Shown: one piece after another, positions 45,607 to 56,390 of the stretch
How positions within the stretch are numbered: the first letter of the stretch is position 1
How the letters are laid out: every line of letters begins with the position of its first letter
Assembly: GCA_023150915.1 (NCBI GenBank)
Contig: JAKLKA010000026.1
Coordinates: 30,063-94,062, forward strand
DNA from: Polyangiaceae bacterium
Lineage (GTDB): Bacteria; Myxococcota_A; Polyangia; Polyangiales; Polyangiaceae
Length of the DNA: 64,000 nucleotides
Direction of reading: 5' to 3'
Program-made: the position numbers and the translations under genes
Notes under the pieces: model-generated
The model's database searches: none
Told to the model about the DNA's origin: nothing
The model's input: the letters and a program-made list of their open reading frames with translations, nothing else

Positions 45607-46806
45607 CTACGGCAGGAACGGCCCGGGCTCTTCCGGCTCGAGCGTCAGGGTCGGCTCGTCGTCGTACCAGCGCCACGCGCGGAACCAGTCGATCTCGACC
45701 CAACCGGGAGCCGCCACCAGGTTGGCGAGGGGGATCCCCACCAGGGTGGTGTCCGGCAGCGGACTTTGGAAGGTCTGCTCGGCGCCCAGCTCGGCGTAGT
45801 CGATGGCGTCCCCCGAGTGCCAGGTGCGCGTCGCGTCGAAACGCCGCGCCAGCCGCACCACTTGCGGGATCAGCTTCGCTCCGTTCTTGGCGCTCTCGTC
45901 CGTGGTGGCCCCCGCGCCGAGCCGGTACGAGCTGGTGATGGCCTTGCTGCCATTCACCGGCGCGATCATCCGGTTCATCGAGGCCTTGTCGGTGGTGGCG
46001 CGCACCATCACACCCCCGAGCTTTCCCCAGCCCGAAACACTGCCGCCGGAGGCCGACACGCGCGCCTCGGCGACGAAGTTTCCCGTCAGGGTACGGTAGA
46101 GGAAGAGGAAGTCGTCGCTGTTGTTCCAGATGTCGCCCGTGGTGCCCTCGATGCGCAGCACGCCACCCTTGACGGTGAACGTCCCCTTTGCGTTCCCGAC
46201 CACGGCGCCCTTCCACTCGGGCGACACACCGGAGCCGCTGAAATCGTCGAACGCCGCGTAGACCTGCCGAGGATCGTCCAGCGCGCCGTCCGCAAGGGCG
46301 TCGCCGTAGTACAGGTAGTAAACGCCGCCCGGCTCGGGGCCGATCGGCGCCTGGACCTGGAACCAAAGCGTGGTGTCGGCGCGATCCCACCCGGACGCGA
46401 CGTCGACCACCCGGTGGATCTCCTGGCTGCTCCCCGTCCCCTGGAAGACCAGCCGAAGATCTTCGCCGTCGGCCCGTGCTTTGCCCTCGAGCACCAGCGC
46501 GCGATGGTCGATCTCGAACCGGATCGACGCCCCCGCCGGCACGCCGGTGGCGCCGGGCGTGAGCTTGAGCCGACGCCGGTAGGCGTAGGGCAGCGGCGTG
46601 GCTGCTTCGGCCTCGACCGCGGCCTCGGCCTGGCCTGCGGTGCCGCCGAACCCTGCGTCGTCGAACACCCCTCCGGCTCCGGCGTCGGACCCGGCGTCGT
46701 CGCCCGCCAACGACGCGCCGCCAAGCCGCTCGAGCTCGCAGGCCGAGGCGAGGGCGAGGGCGAGCGTCAGCCCCGCCATCGCGCGCGTCTGCCGGCCTCG
46801 GGTCAC
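45607..46806 (-). CDS. DUF2341/concanavalin-like lipoprotein
   Basis: 399 aa from GTG 46806 (MTRGRQTRAMAGLTLALALA), chosen for a good basic signal peptide ending in LASAC; ATG 46845 would add 13 residues. A short Asp/Gly/Ala linker precedes a DUF2341 domain (about 55-155, YRRRLKLTPGATGVPAGASI and YYLYYGDALADG) and a concanavalin/LamG-like sandwich (about 160-385, FDDFSGSGVSPEWKG, VRATTDKASMNRMIA, GWVEIDWFRAWRW). Such pairs occur in surface proteins that bind glycans. No catalytic acids are evident. Substrate is unknown. Confidence 0.83.
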   Translation of the reverse strand: MTRGRQTRAMAGLTLALALASACELERLGGASLAGDDAGSDAGAGGVFDDAGFGGTAGQAEAAVEAEAATPLPYAYRRRLKLTPGATGVPAGASIRFEIDHRALVLEGKARADGEDLRLVFQGTGSSQEIHRVVDVASGWDRADTTLWFQVQAPIGPEPGGVYYLYYGDALADGALDDPRQVYAAFDDFSGSGVSPEWKGAVVGNAKGTFTVKGGVLRIEGTTGDIWNNSDDFLFLYRTLTGNFVAEARVSASGGSVSGWGKLGGVMVRATTDKASMNRMIAPVNGSKAITSSYRLGAGATTDESAKNGAKLIPQVVRLARRFDATRTWHSGDAIDYAELGAEQTFQSPLPDTTLVGIPLANLVAAPGWVEIDWFRAWRWYDDEPTLTLEPEEPGPFLP

Positions 46807-47154
46807 TGTGCGCAATGCTAGCCTCGACTTGGGCAGTCCCGCCATGATCAGATCGCGATCATCATTGGCGGAGAAGACCCACAGAACCACCGGCGAAGCC
46901 GGCGGGTGCCGCCTCGATGCATGGGATGAGTCGCGACTTCTCGCAGGTCGGACGTCACGGGTGACCTCGATGAGACCCGCTCGCGGCCGTTTCTCTTGCG
47001 GCGCGACAGTGCGCCCGTCGAGGCTCGCCATGTCCCGAGGCGGGCGGGTGGTACGACTTGGGTTTCGAGGCAGGGAGGCGACCGGCTCGCGCTCGTGACG
47101 TGGCGCTCTGGCCAGATCCGTGTGAGCGGGTCGCCTCCCTGCTCGAGGGGGCAG
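46807..47154. other. 348-bp intergenic region with two hairpins
   Basis: No coding signal is seen. It contains a small hairpin CCGGC-GAA-GCCGG (46890-46902) and a larger perfect inverted repeat (47070-47142). It separates the DUF2341 gene from the end of the MYXO-CTERM gene. Confidence 0.5.
47070..47142 (-). terminator. 14-bp perfect inverted repeat after the MYXO-CTERM gene
   Basis: GCAGGGAGGCGACC (47070-47083) is exactly complementary to GGTCGCCTCCCTGC (47129-47142) with 45 bp between. The near arm is 12 bp beyond the stop codon of the minus-strand MYXO-CTERM gene. It would form a strong RNA stem, probably for termination or 3'-end protection. No U-tract follows. Confidence 0.5.
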
Positions 47155-49428
47155 TCAGCGCGGCGTGCGAGCGCCGGCCCTGCGGCGCAGGGCGAGCAGG
47201 CTCAGGCCGAGCAAGATTCCATAGAAGGCGCCGCGCGGGTCACGCTCGGCGCTGGGGACGCGGCAACCGCAGCCGCCATCGTCGCCCGAGTCGTCGTCAC
47301 CGCTGGCGCCACCCGTCGCCCCGGTGCCGCCCATGGCGCCGATGCCGCCGGTGGCGCCCGTGCCGCCGGTGCCGCCCGTGTTGCCCTGGATCGGCACGCA
47401 GGTGCCGATGGTCTCGTCCTTGCTGGTGCACTCGAGGCCCGTCGGACAACCATTGCCGTCTTGTCCGCGGCAGCCGTCGATGCAGATCTGGGTCTTGAGC
47501 GTGTCGCAGACCTTGCCGCTGGTCGCGCCGCCGCAGTCGCTGTCTTTCTCGCACCCGCAGAAGGTCTCGTTGCCCGTGCCCACGCGACACGCGGGCCCAT
47601 TGGGGTTGCCGGTGCACTTCGAGTCGTCTTCGGGATCGCACACCGCGCACTTGCCGGTGTAGGGGTTGCACGCCGGCTTGTCGGTCGGGCACAGCGTGGC
47701 GTTGGTCTTCGAGCACTCGCCGCAGCTGCCATCGGCCTGGCATGCGGGCGCCTTCGGATCGCTGCAGTCCGCGTCGGTCTTGCACGGCTGACAGGTCTTG
47801 GTCTTGGTGTCGCAGTGCGGCTTGTCGGCGGGGCAGTTCTTGTCGGTGTCGCACTCTTGGATCGTGACCTTGGTGGGCTGCTGGCCCACGGTCACGGGGT
47901 CGCCGTCGGACAGCCAGCTCTTCTTGGGGCCGCCGGACTGACCCGAAGCCTCGATCTTGCCCTGGTTCTCCAGGCTGCCGGTCAGGGCCGTCACCTTCGC
48001 GCGGAACTTCACGCTCAGAGAGGTGCCGACCGAAACCGTGCCGCCGGTGGTGCCGTTCGCGCCGGTGCCCAGCCGCACGGTCAGCGTCTTGCTGGCTGAG
48101 TCGTACTCGCCCTGATCGCCGTCCTTGGCGTCGGTCTTCACGCCGGCGTTCGCGCCGGTGACGATCTCGAGGCTGCCGGGCACGAAGTCGAAGCCGGAGT
48201 CGAGCACGTCGGTGAGCACGCTGCCCACGGCCGCGTCGTTGCCGCTGTTCTTGGCGGTGAGCACGAACTCGACCACGTCGCCGGTGAGCAGCGCGCCGCC
48301 GTTGACGTCGGTAGCCTTCTTCTCGAAGTCGAGGAAGTCGGGCGCCTTGTTGGTCAGCGAGGTGACGAAGCCGCCCAGCAAGAAGATGTCCAGATCCGAG
48401 GCGGCGCCGACCTTGGCCGACTTGTCACCGGCCTTGACCAGGGCGGTGACGTTGGTGGTGTCGAGATCGAACCCGGCCATGGTGCCGGGCTTGCCCGAAA
48501 GCTTCGGCACGTCGGCGCTGCCGCTGACGGCGGTGCCCAGGTAGCTGCGCGAGGCATTGAAGAAGTTGTCGAGGGGGTTCTCGGCGTCCGACAGCTTCTG
48601 GCCGTTGAAGGTGAAGAAGTCGCCGGTGTACGCCTTGTCGCCTTCGTACGTGAACGCGGTCATCTTGGCGGAAAAGCCTGGAGGAACCAGGAAGCCCGAG
48701 AGCGTGACCTCGGCCTTCTCTTGCCCGGCAATGCCCGGATCGATGGAGGTGAAGCCGTCGAACAGCGCCAGGTTCCGGAGCTCGTCGCCGGGCTTCTCGT
48801 AGAAGACCACCATGCTCCACGCCGAGAAGGCGCGGTCGACCGCGATGCCGACCAGCGGCAGCGCCTCGACGCCGGTGACGCGGAAGTCGCCGCCGCCCCA
48901 CTTGGCGACGTAGTCGGTCACGTCCGCCGTGGACTGGTAATAGTACCAGTCGGGGTGGCTCGCGAAGCCGTAGGAGATCGTCCAGCTCTCGTCGGCAGCG
49001 ACAGACTGAGTGGGGCCGCCCTTCCAGTCGAGCACCACCGACTTGTCTGCCGTGGCGCCCACCTTGAGCGCCGACCAGTAGAGCCGCGCGTAGGTGACCT
49101 TGGCGCCGGCCGGGACCACCAGCGTGGCGCTGGTGCGGGCCTGCTCGGGCGTGATGGTCGCGTTGGCGACGGTGTCGCGCCAGTAGAGGTCGGGCGCCGT
49201 GTCGTCGATGTTGGACTGGGTGGCGCACGAAGTGGTGGTGCCCGTCGGCGGCGCGGGAACGCTGGCCGAGCAGTCGACCGCGAGGGTGCTGCCCAAGACG
49301 AAGACGTCGCCCTGAGCGTCGGCCTGGTGGCGCAGCTTGGGGGGCGCCGCCGAGGCCACGGCACTGAGAAGCCCCAGGGCAAAGAGCGAAGAAAGGGTAG
49401 TCCGAAGTCGGATGGCGGGTGAGACCAT
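47155..49428 (-). CDS. surface protein with DUF11-like domain and MYXO-CTERM-like anchor
   Basis: 757 aa. The signal peptide ends at ASAA (about residue 28). The large N-terminal domain (30-390) has ATLVVPAGAKVTYARLYWSA, seen in proteins with DUF3344-type domains. A DUF11-like module follows (about 390-520, VNGGALLTGDVVEFVLTAKN, VLTDVLDSGFDFVPGS). Then comes a Cys-rich part (about 550-700) and a Gly/Thr/Ala linker. The end is GDDGGCGC, a basic/acidic turn, a hydrophobic helix (FYGILLGLSLLAL) and RRRAGARTPR, the tripartite layout of MYXO-CTERM sorting signals, where the Cys is probably processed and lipid-anchored at the cell surface. The gene is monocistronic by its surroundings. The function is perhaps adhesion or matrix. 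Confidence 0.87.
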   Translation of the reverse strand: MVSPAIRLRTTLSSLFALGLLSAVASAAPPKLRHQADAQGDVFVLGSTLAVDCSASVPAPPTGTTTSCATQSNIDDTAPDLYWRDTVANATITPEQARTSATLVVPAGAKVTYARLYWSALKVGATADKSVVLDWKGGPTQSVAADESWTISYGFASHPDWYYYQSTADVTDYVAKWGGGDFRVTGVEALPLVGIAVDRAFSAWSMVVFYEKPGDELRNLALFDGFTSIDPGIAGQEKAEVTLSGFLVPPGFSAKMTAFTYEGDKAYTGDFFTFNGQKLSDAENPLDNFFNASRSYLGTAVSGSADVPKLSGKPGTMAGFDLDTTNVTALVKAGDKSAKVGAASDLDIFLLGGFVTSLTNKAPDFLDFEKKATDVNGGALLTGDVVEFVLTAKNSGNDAAVGSVLTDVLDSGFDFVPGSLEIVTGANAGVKTDAKDGDQGEYDSASKTLTVRLGTGANGTTGGTVSVGTSLSVKFRAKVTALTGSLENQGKIEASGQSGGPKKSWLSDGDPVTVGQQPTKVTIQECDTDKNCPADKPHCDTKTKTCQPCKTDADCSDPKAPACQADGSCGECSKTNATLCPTDKPACNPYTGKCAVCDPEDDSKCTGNPNGPACRVGTGNETFCGCEKDSDCGGATSGKVCDTLKTQICIDGCRGQDGNGCPTGLECTSKDETIGTCVPIQGNTGGTGGTGATGGIGAMGGTGATGGASGDDDSGDDGGCGCRVPSAERDPRGAFYGILLGLSLLALRRRAGARTPR

Positions 49429-49536
49429 GGAGGTACAATTACCACCCTTACCTACATCTGACTACCAAAAACTTGTCCGCCCGGGAAGAAACGGCGGGGG
49501 AGGCCCGTACCCTGCGATTTCCATCGCTTCCGCCGC

Positions 49537-50163
49537 TCAGAGGCCCAGGGCGTTGGCGACGAACGGGGCCATCATCGCGGCCACCAGCAGCGCAAACGCG
49601 GCGGCGACCCAGAAGATCCGCGTGCTCGAGCCCTCGTGGTGGGCGGGCCAGGCGTCGAGCATGAATCCGAAGACCACGCCCCGGCCGGGCGCGTGCGCCA
49701 CGCTCCAGAACAGCCCGGCCGACAGATAGAGGATGCTCGACGCCAGGATGTTCGATGCCCAGGTCGGCGGGTAGCGACCGTCGCGGAGCACGAGCCAGCC
49801 GTCGTAGCACCAGCTCGCCGACAGCAGCCACGCGACCATCGCCACGTACACCGGCCCGGCACCCGCGCGCCCCCGGAGCGCGCGATACAGCGTGCCCACG
49901 CTGAACGGCGCGGTCAGATAGGTGAGCACGCTCATCAGCGCGGCGTCCACGGCGTCCCAGGTCGGATCGCCGCTGTACGGCGCGATCACCACGAAGAAGC
50001 CCGCTGCCAGCCCGAAGGTGACGAGCTTCCACGGTCGAGTCAGGCCTTGGCCGTAGGCCCGGGACAAGAGCGAAAGCGTGCGCCGCTGCCGCACGGCGAT
50101 CGCCGCTGCCAGCAGCGTGGCCGCGACCCAGGCGCCGATGTACACGCGGAACGGCCAGGGCAT
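49537..50163 (-). CDS. polytopic membrane protein
   Basis: 208 aa from ATG 50163. Six hydrophobic segments: [18 protein letters not shown] (7-24), [19 protein letters not shown] (47-65), [57 protein letters not shown] and [20 protein letters not shown]. Loops are short and weakly basic. No transporter signature is recognised. It is divergent from the FHA-sigma54 regulator gene (57 bp) and therefore may be its target, but that is only positional inference. A longer open frame upstream is antisense to the regulator. Confidence 0.83.
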   Translation of the reverse strand: MPWPFRVYIGAWVAATLLAAAIAVRQRRTLSLLSRAYGQGLTRPWKLVTFGLAAGFFVVIAPYSGDPTWDAVDAALMSVLTYLTAPFSVGTLYRALRGRAGAGPVYVAMVAWLLSASWCYDGWLVLRDGRYPPTWASNILASSILYLSAGLFWSVAHAPGRGVVFGFMLDAWPAHHEGSSTRIFWVAAAFALLVAAMMAPFVANALGL

Positions 50164-50220
50164 GACGCCCCAGGTTACCCCGAGCGGGCGGCTCGAGGGA
50201 GGCGTGGTAGCTTCCGGGCC

Positions 50221-51579
<1,359 letters not shown>

Positions 51580-51588
51580 GCGCGCACC

Positions 51589-53004
51589 GTGATCGCCGAC
51601 ACCCCCCTTGCGCCGGGCACCGAGCTCGGGAAATACCAGGTGATTCGCCAGCTGGCGGTGGGCGGCATGGCCGAGATCTATCTGGCGCGCTCGAGCGGGC
51701 TCGCGGGCTTCGAGAAGGCGGTGGTGCTCAAGCGCATTCGCCCGAGCCTGGGCAGCGATCAGAAGTTCGTGGACATGTTCCTGGACGAAGCGCGGCTGAC
51801 CGCCAGCCTGAACCACCCCAACGTGGTGCAGGTGTACGAGGTCGACCGCATCGGCGACAGCTACTTCTTCACCATGGAGTTCGTGCACGGGCGCGATCTG
51901 ACCAGCCTGCTGGGCGCGTGCCGCGCCAAGAAGCGCGGGCTCACGCTGTCGCTAGCGGTGCACATCGTGAGAGAGGTCGCTGCCGGGCTGCACTATGCCC
52001 ACGACAAGAAGGGCAGAGACGGCCAGCCAATCGGCGCCGTGCACCGCGACGTATCGCCAAACAACGTGATGCTCACCTACGAAGGCGCGGTGAAGATCGT
52101 CGACTTCGGCATCGCCAAGGCGGCTGTGCGGGTCACCCAGACCGAGACCGGCGCGGTCAAAGGCACGGTGCTGTACATGTCGCCCGAGCAGGCCCAGGGT
52201 CACGACGTCGATCGGCGCAGCGACGTGTTCAGCCTGGGTGTGTTGCTCTACGAGCTGACCACCGGGCGCCGGCCGTTCTCGGCGCCGAACGATTTTGCCG
52301 TGCTGTTCAAGCTGGTCAACGAGTCGCCGCCGCTGCCCAGCGAGCGGCGCGAGGGTTACCCGCCCGAGCTCGAGCAGATCGTGATGAAGGCAATGAGCCG
52401 CAAGCCCGAAGACCGCTTCGCGACGGCCGACGAGCTCAGGCGGGCGCTGGACGAGTTCGCCCGCACGCACCAGCTCGCGAGCTCGAGCGCGACCCTGGGC
52501 GCCTTCATGCGCGAGCTGTTCGGCGAGCGCGAGGACACCGCGGCGCTGTTCGCGCTGCCGCCGCTGCCGGCAGCGCCCGCCCCGGCGCCGGCGCCAAGAA
52601 GCGACGAGACCCGACCGATCACGCCACCCCGGGCGGCGGCCGATCCGGTGGTGACCACCAGCGTGGACCTGCCGATCGAGCGCTCCCGAGCCTGGGTGCT
52701 GGGCGCGGTGGTGGCGCTGCTGATCGCCGCCGCGGTCACCTGGCGCGCGCTCACGCCGGCCGCACCGACCACGGCGACCGCGCCCAGCGCCGACCTCCCC
52801 AGCTCCACACCGCCGATCGCGACCCGGGAGCCCGTCGCGTCGAGCGCGCCGGTTCCCTCACCCCCGCCGTCGGCTTCGAGCGCGCCGCCGCTGGTGCGAA
52901 AGGGCGAGACGCTGGCTCGCCCGCAGCCCTCGAGCACGCGCCCGGCGCCCAGCGCCGCAGCCTCGGGCAAGAAGTGGGACCTCGACTCGCCGCTGCCGCC
53001 GTGA
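51589..53004 (+). CDS. transmembrane Ser/Thr kinase, HRDVSPNN variant
   Basis: 471 aa from GTG 51589. The kinase domain (about 16-290) has LAVGGMAEIYLA, the ATP Lys in AVVLKRI, HRDVSPNNVM, VDFGIAK, LYMSPEQ and SDVFSLGVLLYELTTG. The catalytic loop has Ser-Pro where HRDLKPEN has Lys-Pro; this HRDVSPxN variant is common in myxobacterial kinases, which can be active. After a cytoplasmic linker, a membrane helix (about 367-388, AWVLGAVVALLIAAAVTW) precedes a Pro/Ser/Ala-rich tail. It lies between the FHA activator (9 bp) and the TPR gene (1 bp), making an FHA-phosphorelay likely. The outside sensor is not evident. Confidence 0.94.
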   Translation: MIADTPLAPGTELGKYQVIRQLAVGGMAEIYLARSSGLAGFEKAVVLKRIRPSLGSDQKFVDMFLDEARLTASLNHPNVVQVYEVDRIGDSYFFTMEFVHGRDLTSLLGACRAKKRGLTLSLAVHIVREVAAGLHYAHDKKGRDGQPIGAVHRDVSPNNVMLTYEGAVKIVDFGIAKAAVRVTQTETGAVKGTVLYMSPEQAQGHDVDRRSDVFSLGVLLYELTTGRRPFSAPNDFAVLFKLVNESPPLPSERREGYPPELEQIVMKAMSRKPEDRFATADELRRALDEFARTHQLASSSATLGAFMRELFGEREDTAALFALPPLPAAPAPAPAPRSDETRPITPPRAAADPVVTTSVDLPIERSRAWVLGAVVALLIAAAVTWRALTPAAPTTATAPSADLPSSTPPIATREPVASSAPVPSPPPSASSAPPLVRKGETLARPQPSSTRPAPSAAASGKKWDLDSPLPP

Positions 53005-53005
53005 C

Positions 53006-53821
53006 ATGACCCGCCGCGTGTCGCGTGCTCGGTTCGCCCTCGTCTTGGCCTTGGTGCTGACGGCTGGCGCGGCGCACGCCGGAAGCGGCACCCTGGACCC
53101 CAAGGCCAAGGCTCACCTCGATCGCGGTCTCGAGCTGTACGCGCAGAAGGACTACGCCGCGGCCATCGCCGAGCTGGAGAAGGGCTACGCCATCGATCCC
53201 CAGCCCGAGCTCTTGTACGCACGGGCCCAAGCCGAGCGCCTGGGCGGCCAGTGCGAGCAGGCCATCGTGCACTACGAGGCGTTCCTGGCCACGAAGCCCG
53301 AGCCCGAGCGCGAGGCCGCTGCCCGCGCGAACCTGGCCAAGTGCAAAGACGAGCTCGGGGCCAAGGCACCCACCCCGGCGCCCGCGCCCGCGCCCGTGCC
53401 CGCGCCCGCGCCCGCGCCGGTGGTGGCACCCGCGACGGCCCCCGCACCGACCGCGCCACCCAAGGCGTCACCGAGGGTCGACCCGTCGCCCTGGTACACC
53501 GATGTCTTCGGTGACGTGCTGCTCGGCACGGGCCTCATCGCCACCGGCGTGGGTGGGTTCTTCGTGCTCTCGTCATACGGCAACCAGGCCACCGCCGAAG
53601 ACGCCGGCACGTCGCCCGGCAACGACGACTACGCCCAGCATCAGTCGCGCATCGAGCGCGCGGAGCGACAGCGCACCACCGGCGTGATCGTCGGCGCCGG
53701 GGGGCTCGCGCTGATCGGCGGCGCCGTGTTGCGCTACACGCTTCGAGAGCCGGCGGCCCCGCGCGTGGGGCTTTCACTCGGGCCCGGGCACGCGGGCGTG
53801 AGCTTCGGGCGGGCATTCTGA
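53006..53821 (+). CDS. exported TPR protein with membrane-type C-terminus
   Basis: 271 aa. A signal peptide ends near AHAGS (about 26). TPR-type helices (30-120, LDRGLELYAQKDYAAAIAEL, LYARAQAERLGGQCEQAIVH) are followed by a Pro/Ala repeat (PAPAPAPVPAPAPAP, about 125-155) and two hydrophobic stretches (LLGTGLIATGVGGFFVL, GVIVGAGGLALIGGAVL). TPR/PEGA-type proteins of this kind often follow kinases in myxobacteria. The start is 1 bp after the kinase stop, and its stop overlaps the ATG of the RCC1 gene by one base (TGATG). It is probably a periplasmic link between the kinase and the lipoprotein. Confidence 0.88.
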   Translation: MTRRVSRARFALVLALVLTAGAAHAGSGTLDPKAKAHLDRGLELYAQKDYAAAIAELEKGYAIDPQPELLYARAQAERLGGQCEQAIVHYEAFLATKPEPEREAAARANLAKCKDELGAKAPTPAPAPAPVPAPAPAPVVAPATAPAPTAPPKASPRVDPSPWYTDVFGDVLLGTGLIATGVGGFFVLSSYGNQATAEDAGTSPGNDDYAQHQSRIERAERQRTTGVIVGAGGLALIGGAVLRYTLREPAAPRVGLSLGPGHAGVSFGRAF

Positions 53822-55140
53822 TGCAGCGCCGCGTCGGGCTCTGGGCGGCGCTCGCCCTCGCGACCGGGTGCAGCATCGACGATCTGCCCTTCCGCTGCGA
53901 CCGCGACGAGGCCTGCGTGAAGGGCAGCACGCAGGGAATGTGCGAGGCCAACGGCTATTGCAGCTTTGGCGACGACGATTGCGAGGGCACCCGGCGCCGC
54001 TACGGCGCGAACGCTCCAGCCGGCGTGGCCAGTGCGTGCGTCCCCGAATGCGTGGCCCAGCTCGCGCTGGGGCAGTTCCACTCGTGTGCGCTGCGCAAAG
54101 ACGGTAGCCTTCGCTGCTGGGGGGACGCGCGCGACGGCCAGCTGGGCAACGGCAAGAGCGCGACGCAGAGCTACGCCACGCCGGTCGAGGTGGATCCGCG
54201 CGTGCAGCCGGCAGCGTGGGTGTCCGCGGGCGAAGATCACACCTGCGCGGTGAAGAGCCCGGAGGGCACGGTCTGGTGCTGGGGCGCGAACCAGGGGCTC
54301 CAGCTCGGGGTGCTGAGCGCCAAGGAGCCGGGCCCGGTCGAGGTGACGCTCGCCACGCCGCAGAAAGAGCCGGCGGTCGCCGTAGCGGCCGGGGTGTTCC
54401 ACTCGTGTGCGCTCGGCTCGTGGGGAGCGCGCTGCTGGGGCGTGTGCAAGGCGGGGCAGCTCGGGTCCTCGGGGTGCCCCAGCGCCGACGTGATGCTGCC
54501 CTCGCCGGTCGATTGGAAGGCGGACATCCTCGAGATCGGGGTCGGTGCCGGGCACACTTGCGCCGTTCCCTCGGTGGGGCAGCTCCGATGCTGGGGCGCG
54601 AACAACGTCGGGCAGCTCGGCGTTCCCGGCCCGAGTCAGCCCGTGCCCGCACCTCTGCCCCTCACGGTGCAGCACGTGGCGGTGGGTGCCGGCCACAACT
54701 GCGCGCTGATGAACGGCAAGGTGGCGTGCTGGGGCAACAACGAGCAGGGGCAGCTCGGTAGTCCCGGGCCTTGGACGCCGAACCCGACGCCGATCGCTCT
54801 CGACTCGAGCGCCAAGTCCGTGGCGGCGGGCTACGCCCACAGCTGCGCATTGCTCTCCGATGGACGGGTGGCGTGCTGGGGCTCGAACCTGTACGGCCAG
54901 CTCGGCCCCGGCGCCGAGCCCGGCATCAAGCCCTCGGGACCGGTGATCGTGGAGCTGCCCGAGGCCGCCGATCTCGTCAGCGCCGGCCGCGAGCACAGCT
55001 GCGCGCGCGCCGAGAGCGGTCGCGTCTATTGCTGGGGCCGCAACGACTATGGACAGCTGGGCAACGGCGAGTCCGGATCGACCGAGGCGAACCCGACCCC
55101 CGATCGCACCGTGTGGAAGTCGCTCTGCGCCGAGCTGTAG
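53821..55140 (+). CDS. RCC1-repeat lipoprotein
   Basis: 439 aa. The lipobox ATGC (Cys17) follows a short signal peptide. A Cys-rich segment (25-80) precedes seven RCC1-type blades (about 80-435), each with a GxxHxCAL and CWGxNxxGQLG pattern (for example HSCALRKDGSLRCWG, HTCAVPSVGQLRCWG, HSCALLSDGRVACWG). Each blade has two Cys, so the propeller is probably held by disulfides outside the cell membrane. RCC1 propellers bind proteins or nucleotides in eukaryotes; here the likely role is ligand or partner binding at the envelope. It closes the FHA-kinase-TPR operon. Confidence 0.93.
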   Translation: MQRRVGLWAALALATGCSIDDLPFRCDRDEACVKGSTQGMCEANGYCSFGDDDCEGTRRRYGANAPAGVASACVPECVAQLALGQFHSCALRKDGSLRCWGDARDGQLGNGKSATQSYATPVEVDPRVQPAAWVSAGEDHTCAVKSPEGTVWCWGANQGLQLGVLSAKEPGPVEVTLATPQKEPAVAVAAGVFHSCALGSWGARCWGVCKAGQLGSSGCPSADVMLPSPVDWKADILEIGVGAGHTCAVPSVGQLRCWGANNVGQLGVPGPSQPVPAPLPLTVQHVAVGAGHNCALMNGKVACWGNNEQGQLGSPGPWTPNPTPIALDSSAKSVAAGYAHSCALLSDGRVACWGSNLYGQLGPGAEPGIKPSGPVIVELPEAADLVSAGREHSCARAESGRVYCWGRNDYGQLGNGESGSTEANPTPDRTVWKSLCAEL

Positions 55141-55297
55141 GGGCCGAGCCAACACCCGCCCGCCGCCGGTGTCGCCGGCGCCCCTACGGCCCGCTAGGAA
55201 ATCCCAGCAATTCCGCAACGAATGCCTTGGCGCCCTTCCTGCAATGGGTCCCTTCCGAGCCCGACGACAGCGCGGGCTCTTCGAAAGGATGGAAGCC

Positions 55298-56368
55298 ATG
55301 AGCACGCGACGTATCACCAACACTTCGGCACTGGTCCTCGGCATCTTGGCGGCGGCGCTCGCCGTGGGGTGCGGGGCCGCCCGCGACGACCAGGACGAGA
55401 GTCCGGAGGCCGGGGAGATCGCGGACGCGCTGGAGCTGGAGAACGGCGGGCTCGCAGAGGCCGACGAAGCGCCGATGTTCGCGAGCGAGTCGCTGTTCAC
55501 CGATGCGACCGATCCCGAGACGCCGGTGACCGACGAGCTCGAGGCGACGCCGCCGGTGATGGAGCTCAGCCAGAAGCCCGACGCCGCCAAGATCGAGGTG
55601 GCGCTGATGTGGGGCCAGATCCCCGGCAACCTGGCCAACCAGACGCCCTACAACTGGAGCGGCAAGATCAGCATCAGCCGCGGCGCCATGCTGGTGCGAC
55701 GCACGATCCGCTTCGAGGACAAGGGCGATCAGCTGCTGCCGCGCAAGAACCCGCAAGAGGTCGCGTTCACCAGCGTCACCTTGCCCCACAACGACGGCCT
55801 GCGCCTGACTGTGCTCGATCCCGATCCGCTCTCGAAAGAGCCGCTGGTCCTGACCTACGAGAACAAGACCGGCATCGTGTATCAGGCCCCGATCGGCGAT
55901 CTGGTGGGCGGCCCCGAGAGCGTGCCGGTGGACGAGGCCGGCAACCGCTTCGTGGGCATCGCCATGGCGAAACCGGTGGACGTTTGCCAGTTCGGAATGC
56001 TGGGCGGCAAGTGGCTGCGCGTCGCCCCGCACCGGGGTCGCATGATCGGCGTGGTCACCAACCCGGTGGGCGACCCCATCGGACACGTGAAGGGGATCTG
56101 GGGCCAGCGCAAGAACGGCGAGCAGGTCTTCTTCGGCAAGTACATCGACGACCAGGGGCACTTCCGCGGGATCTTCGCGGGCAAGTACGGCGAGGGCGAG
56201 TACAAGGGCAAGTGGCTGCACGCAGCGCACGAGGCCGGCGTGCTGGGCGGGCACTACTTCGACTCGGCGGGCCCGGGTGGAAAGTTCGTCGGCGGCTGGG
56301 CCGAGACCACCTGCAACCTGAAGGTGGGCCCCGGCGCGCCGCCTCCGCCTCCGCCCCCGGCACCCTGA
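55298..56368 (+). CDS. lipoprotein with repeated Gly/aromatic C-terminal strands
   Basis: 356 aa from ATG 55298 with AAGGATGGA as ribosome binding site; ATG 55289 is in frame too. The lipobox is LAVGC (Cys25). An acidic N-terminal region (28-90, EIADALELENGGLAEADEA) precedes two beta domains. The C-terminal one (about 265-345) has repeats such as GQRKNGEQVFFGKYIDDQGH, then FRGIFAGKYGEGEYKGKWL, resembling short MORN-like strands. It ends in a Pro-rich tail. It follows the RCC1 gene by 157 bp with a possible hairpin between them, so it may be a separate unit. Function is unknown. Confidence 0.85.
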   Translation: MSTRRITNTSALVLGILAAALAVGCGAARDDQDESPEAGEIADALELENGGLAEADEAPMFASESLFTDATDPETPVTDELEATPPVMELSQKPDAAKIEVALMWGQIPGNLANQTPYNWSGKISISRGAMLVRRTIRFEDKGDQLLPRKNPQEVAFTSVTLPHNDGLRLTVLDPDPLSKEPLVLTYENKTGIVYQAPIGDLVGGPESVPVDEAGNRFVGIAMAKPVDVCQFGMLGGKWLRVAPHRGRMIGVVTNPVGDPIGHVKGIWGQRKNGEQVFFGKYIDDQGHFRGIFAGKYGEGEYKGKWLHAAHEAGVLGGHYFDSAGPGGKFVGGWAETTCNLKVGPGAPPPPPPPAP

Positions 56369-56390
56369 ACGACCCGGTGACGCGCGCGAG

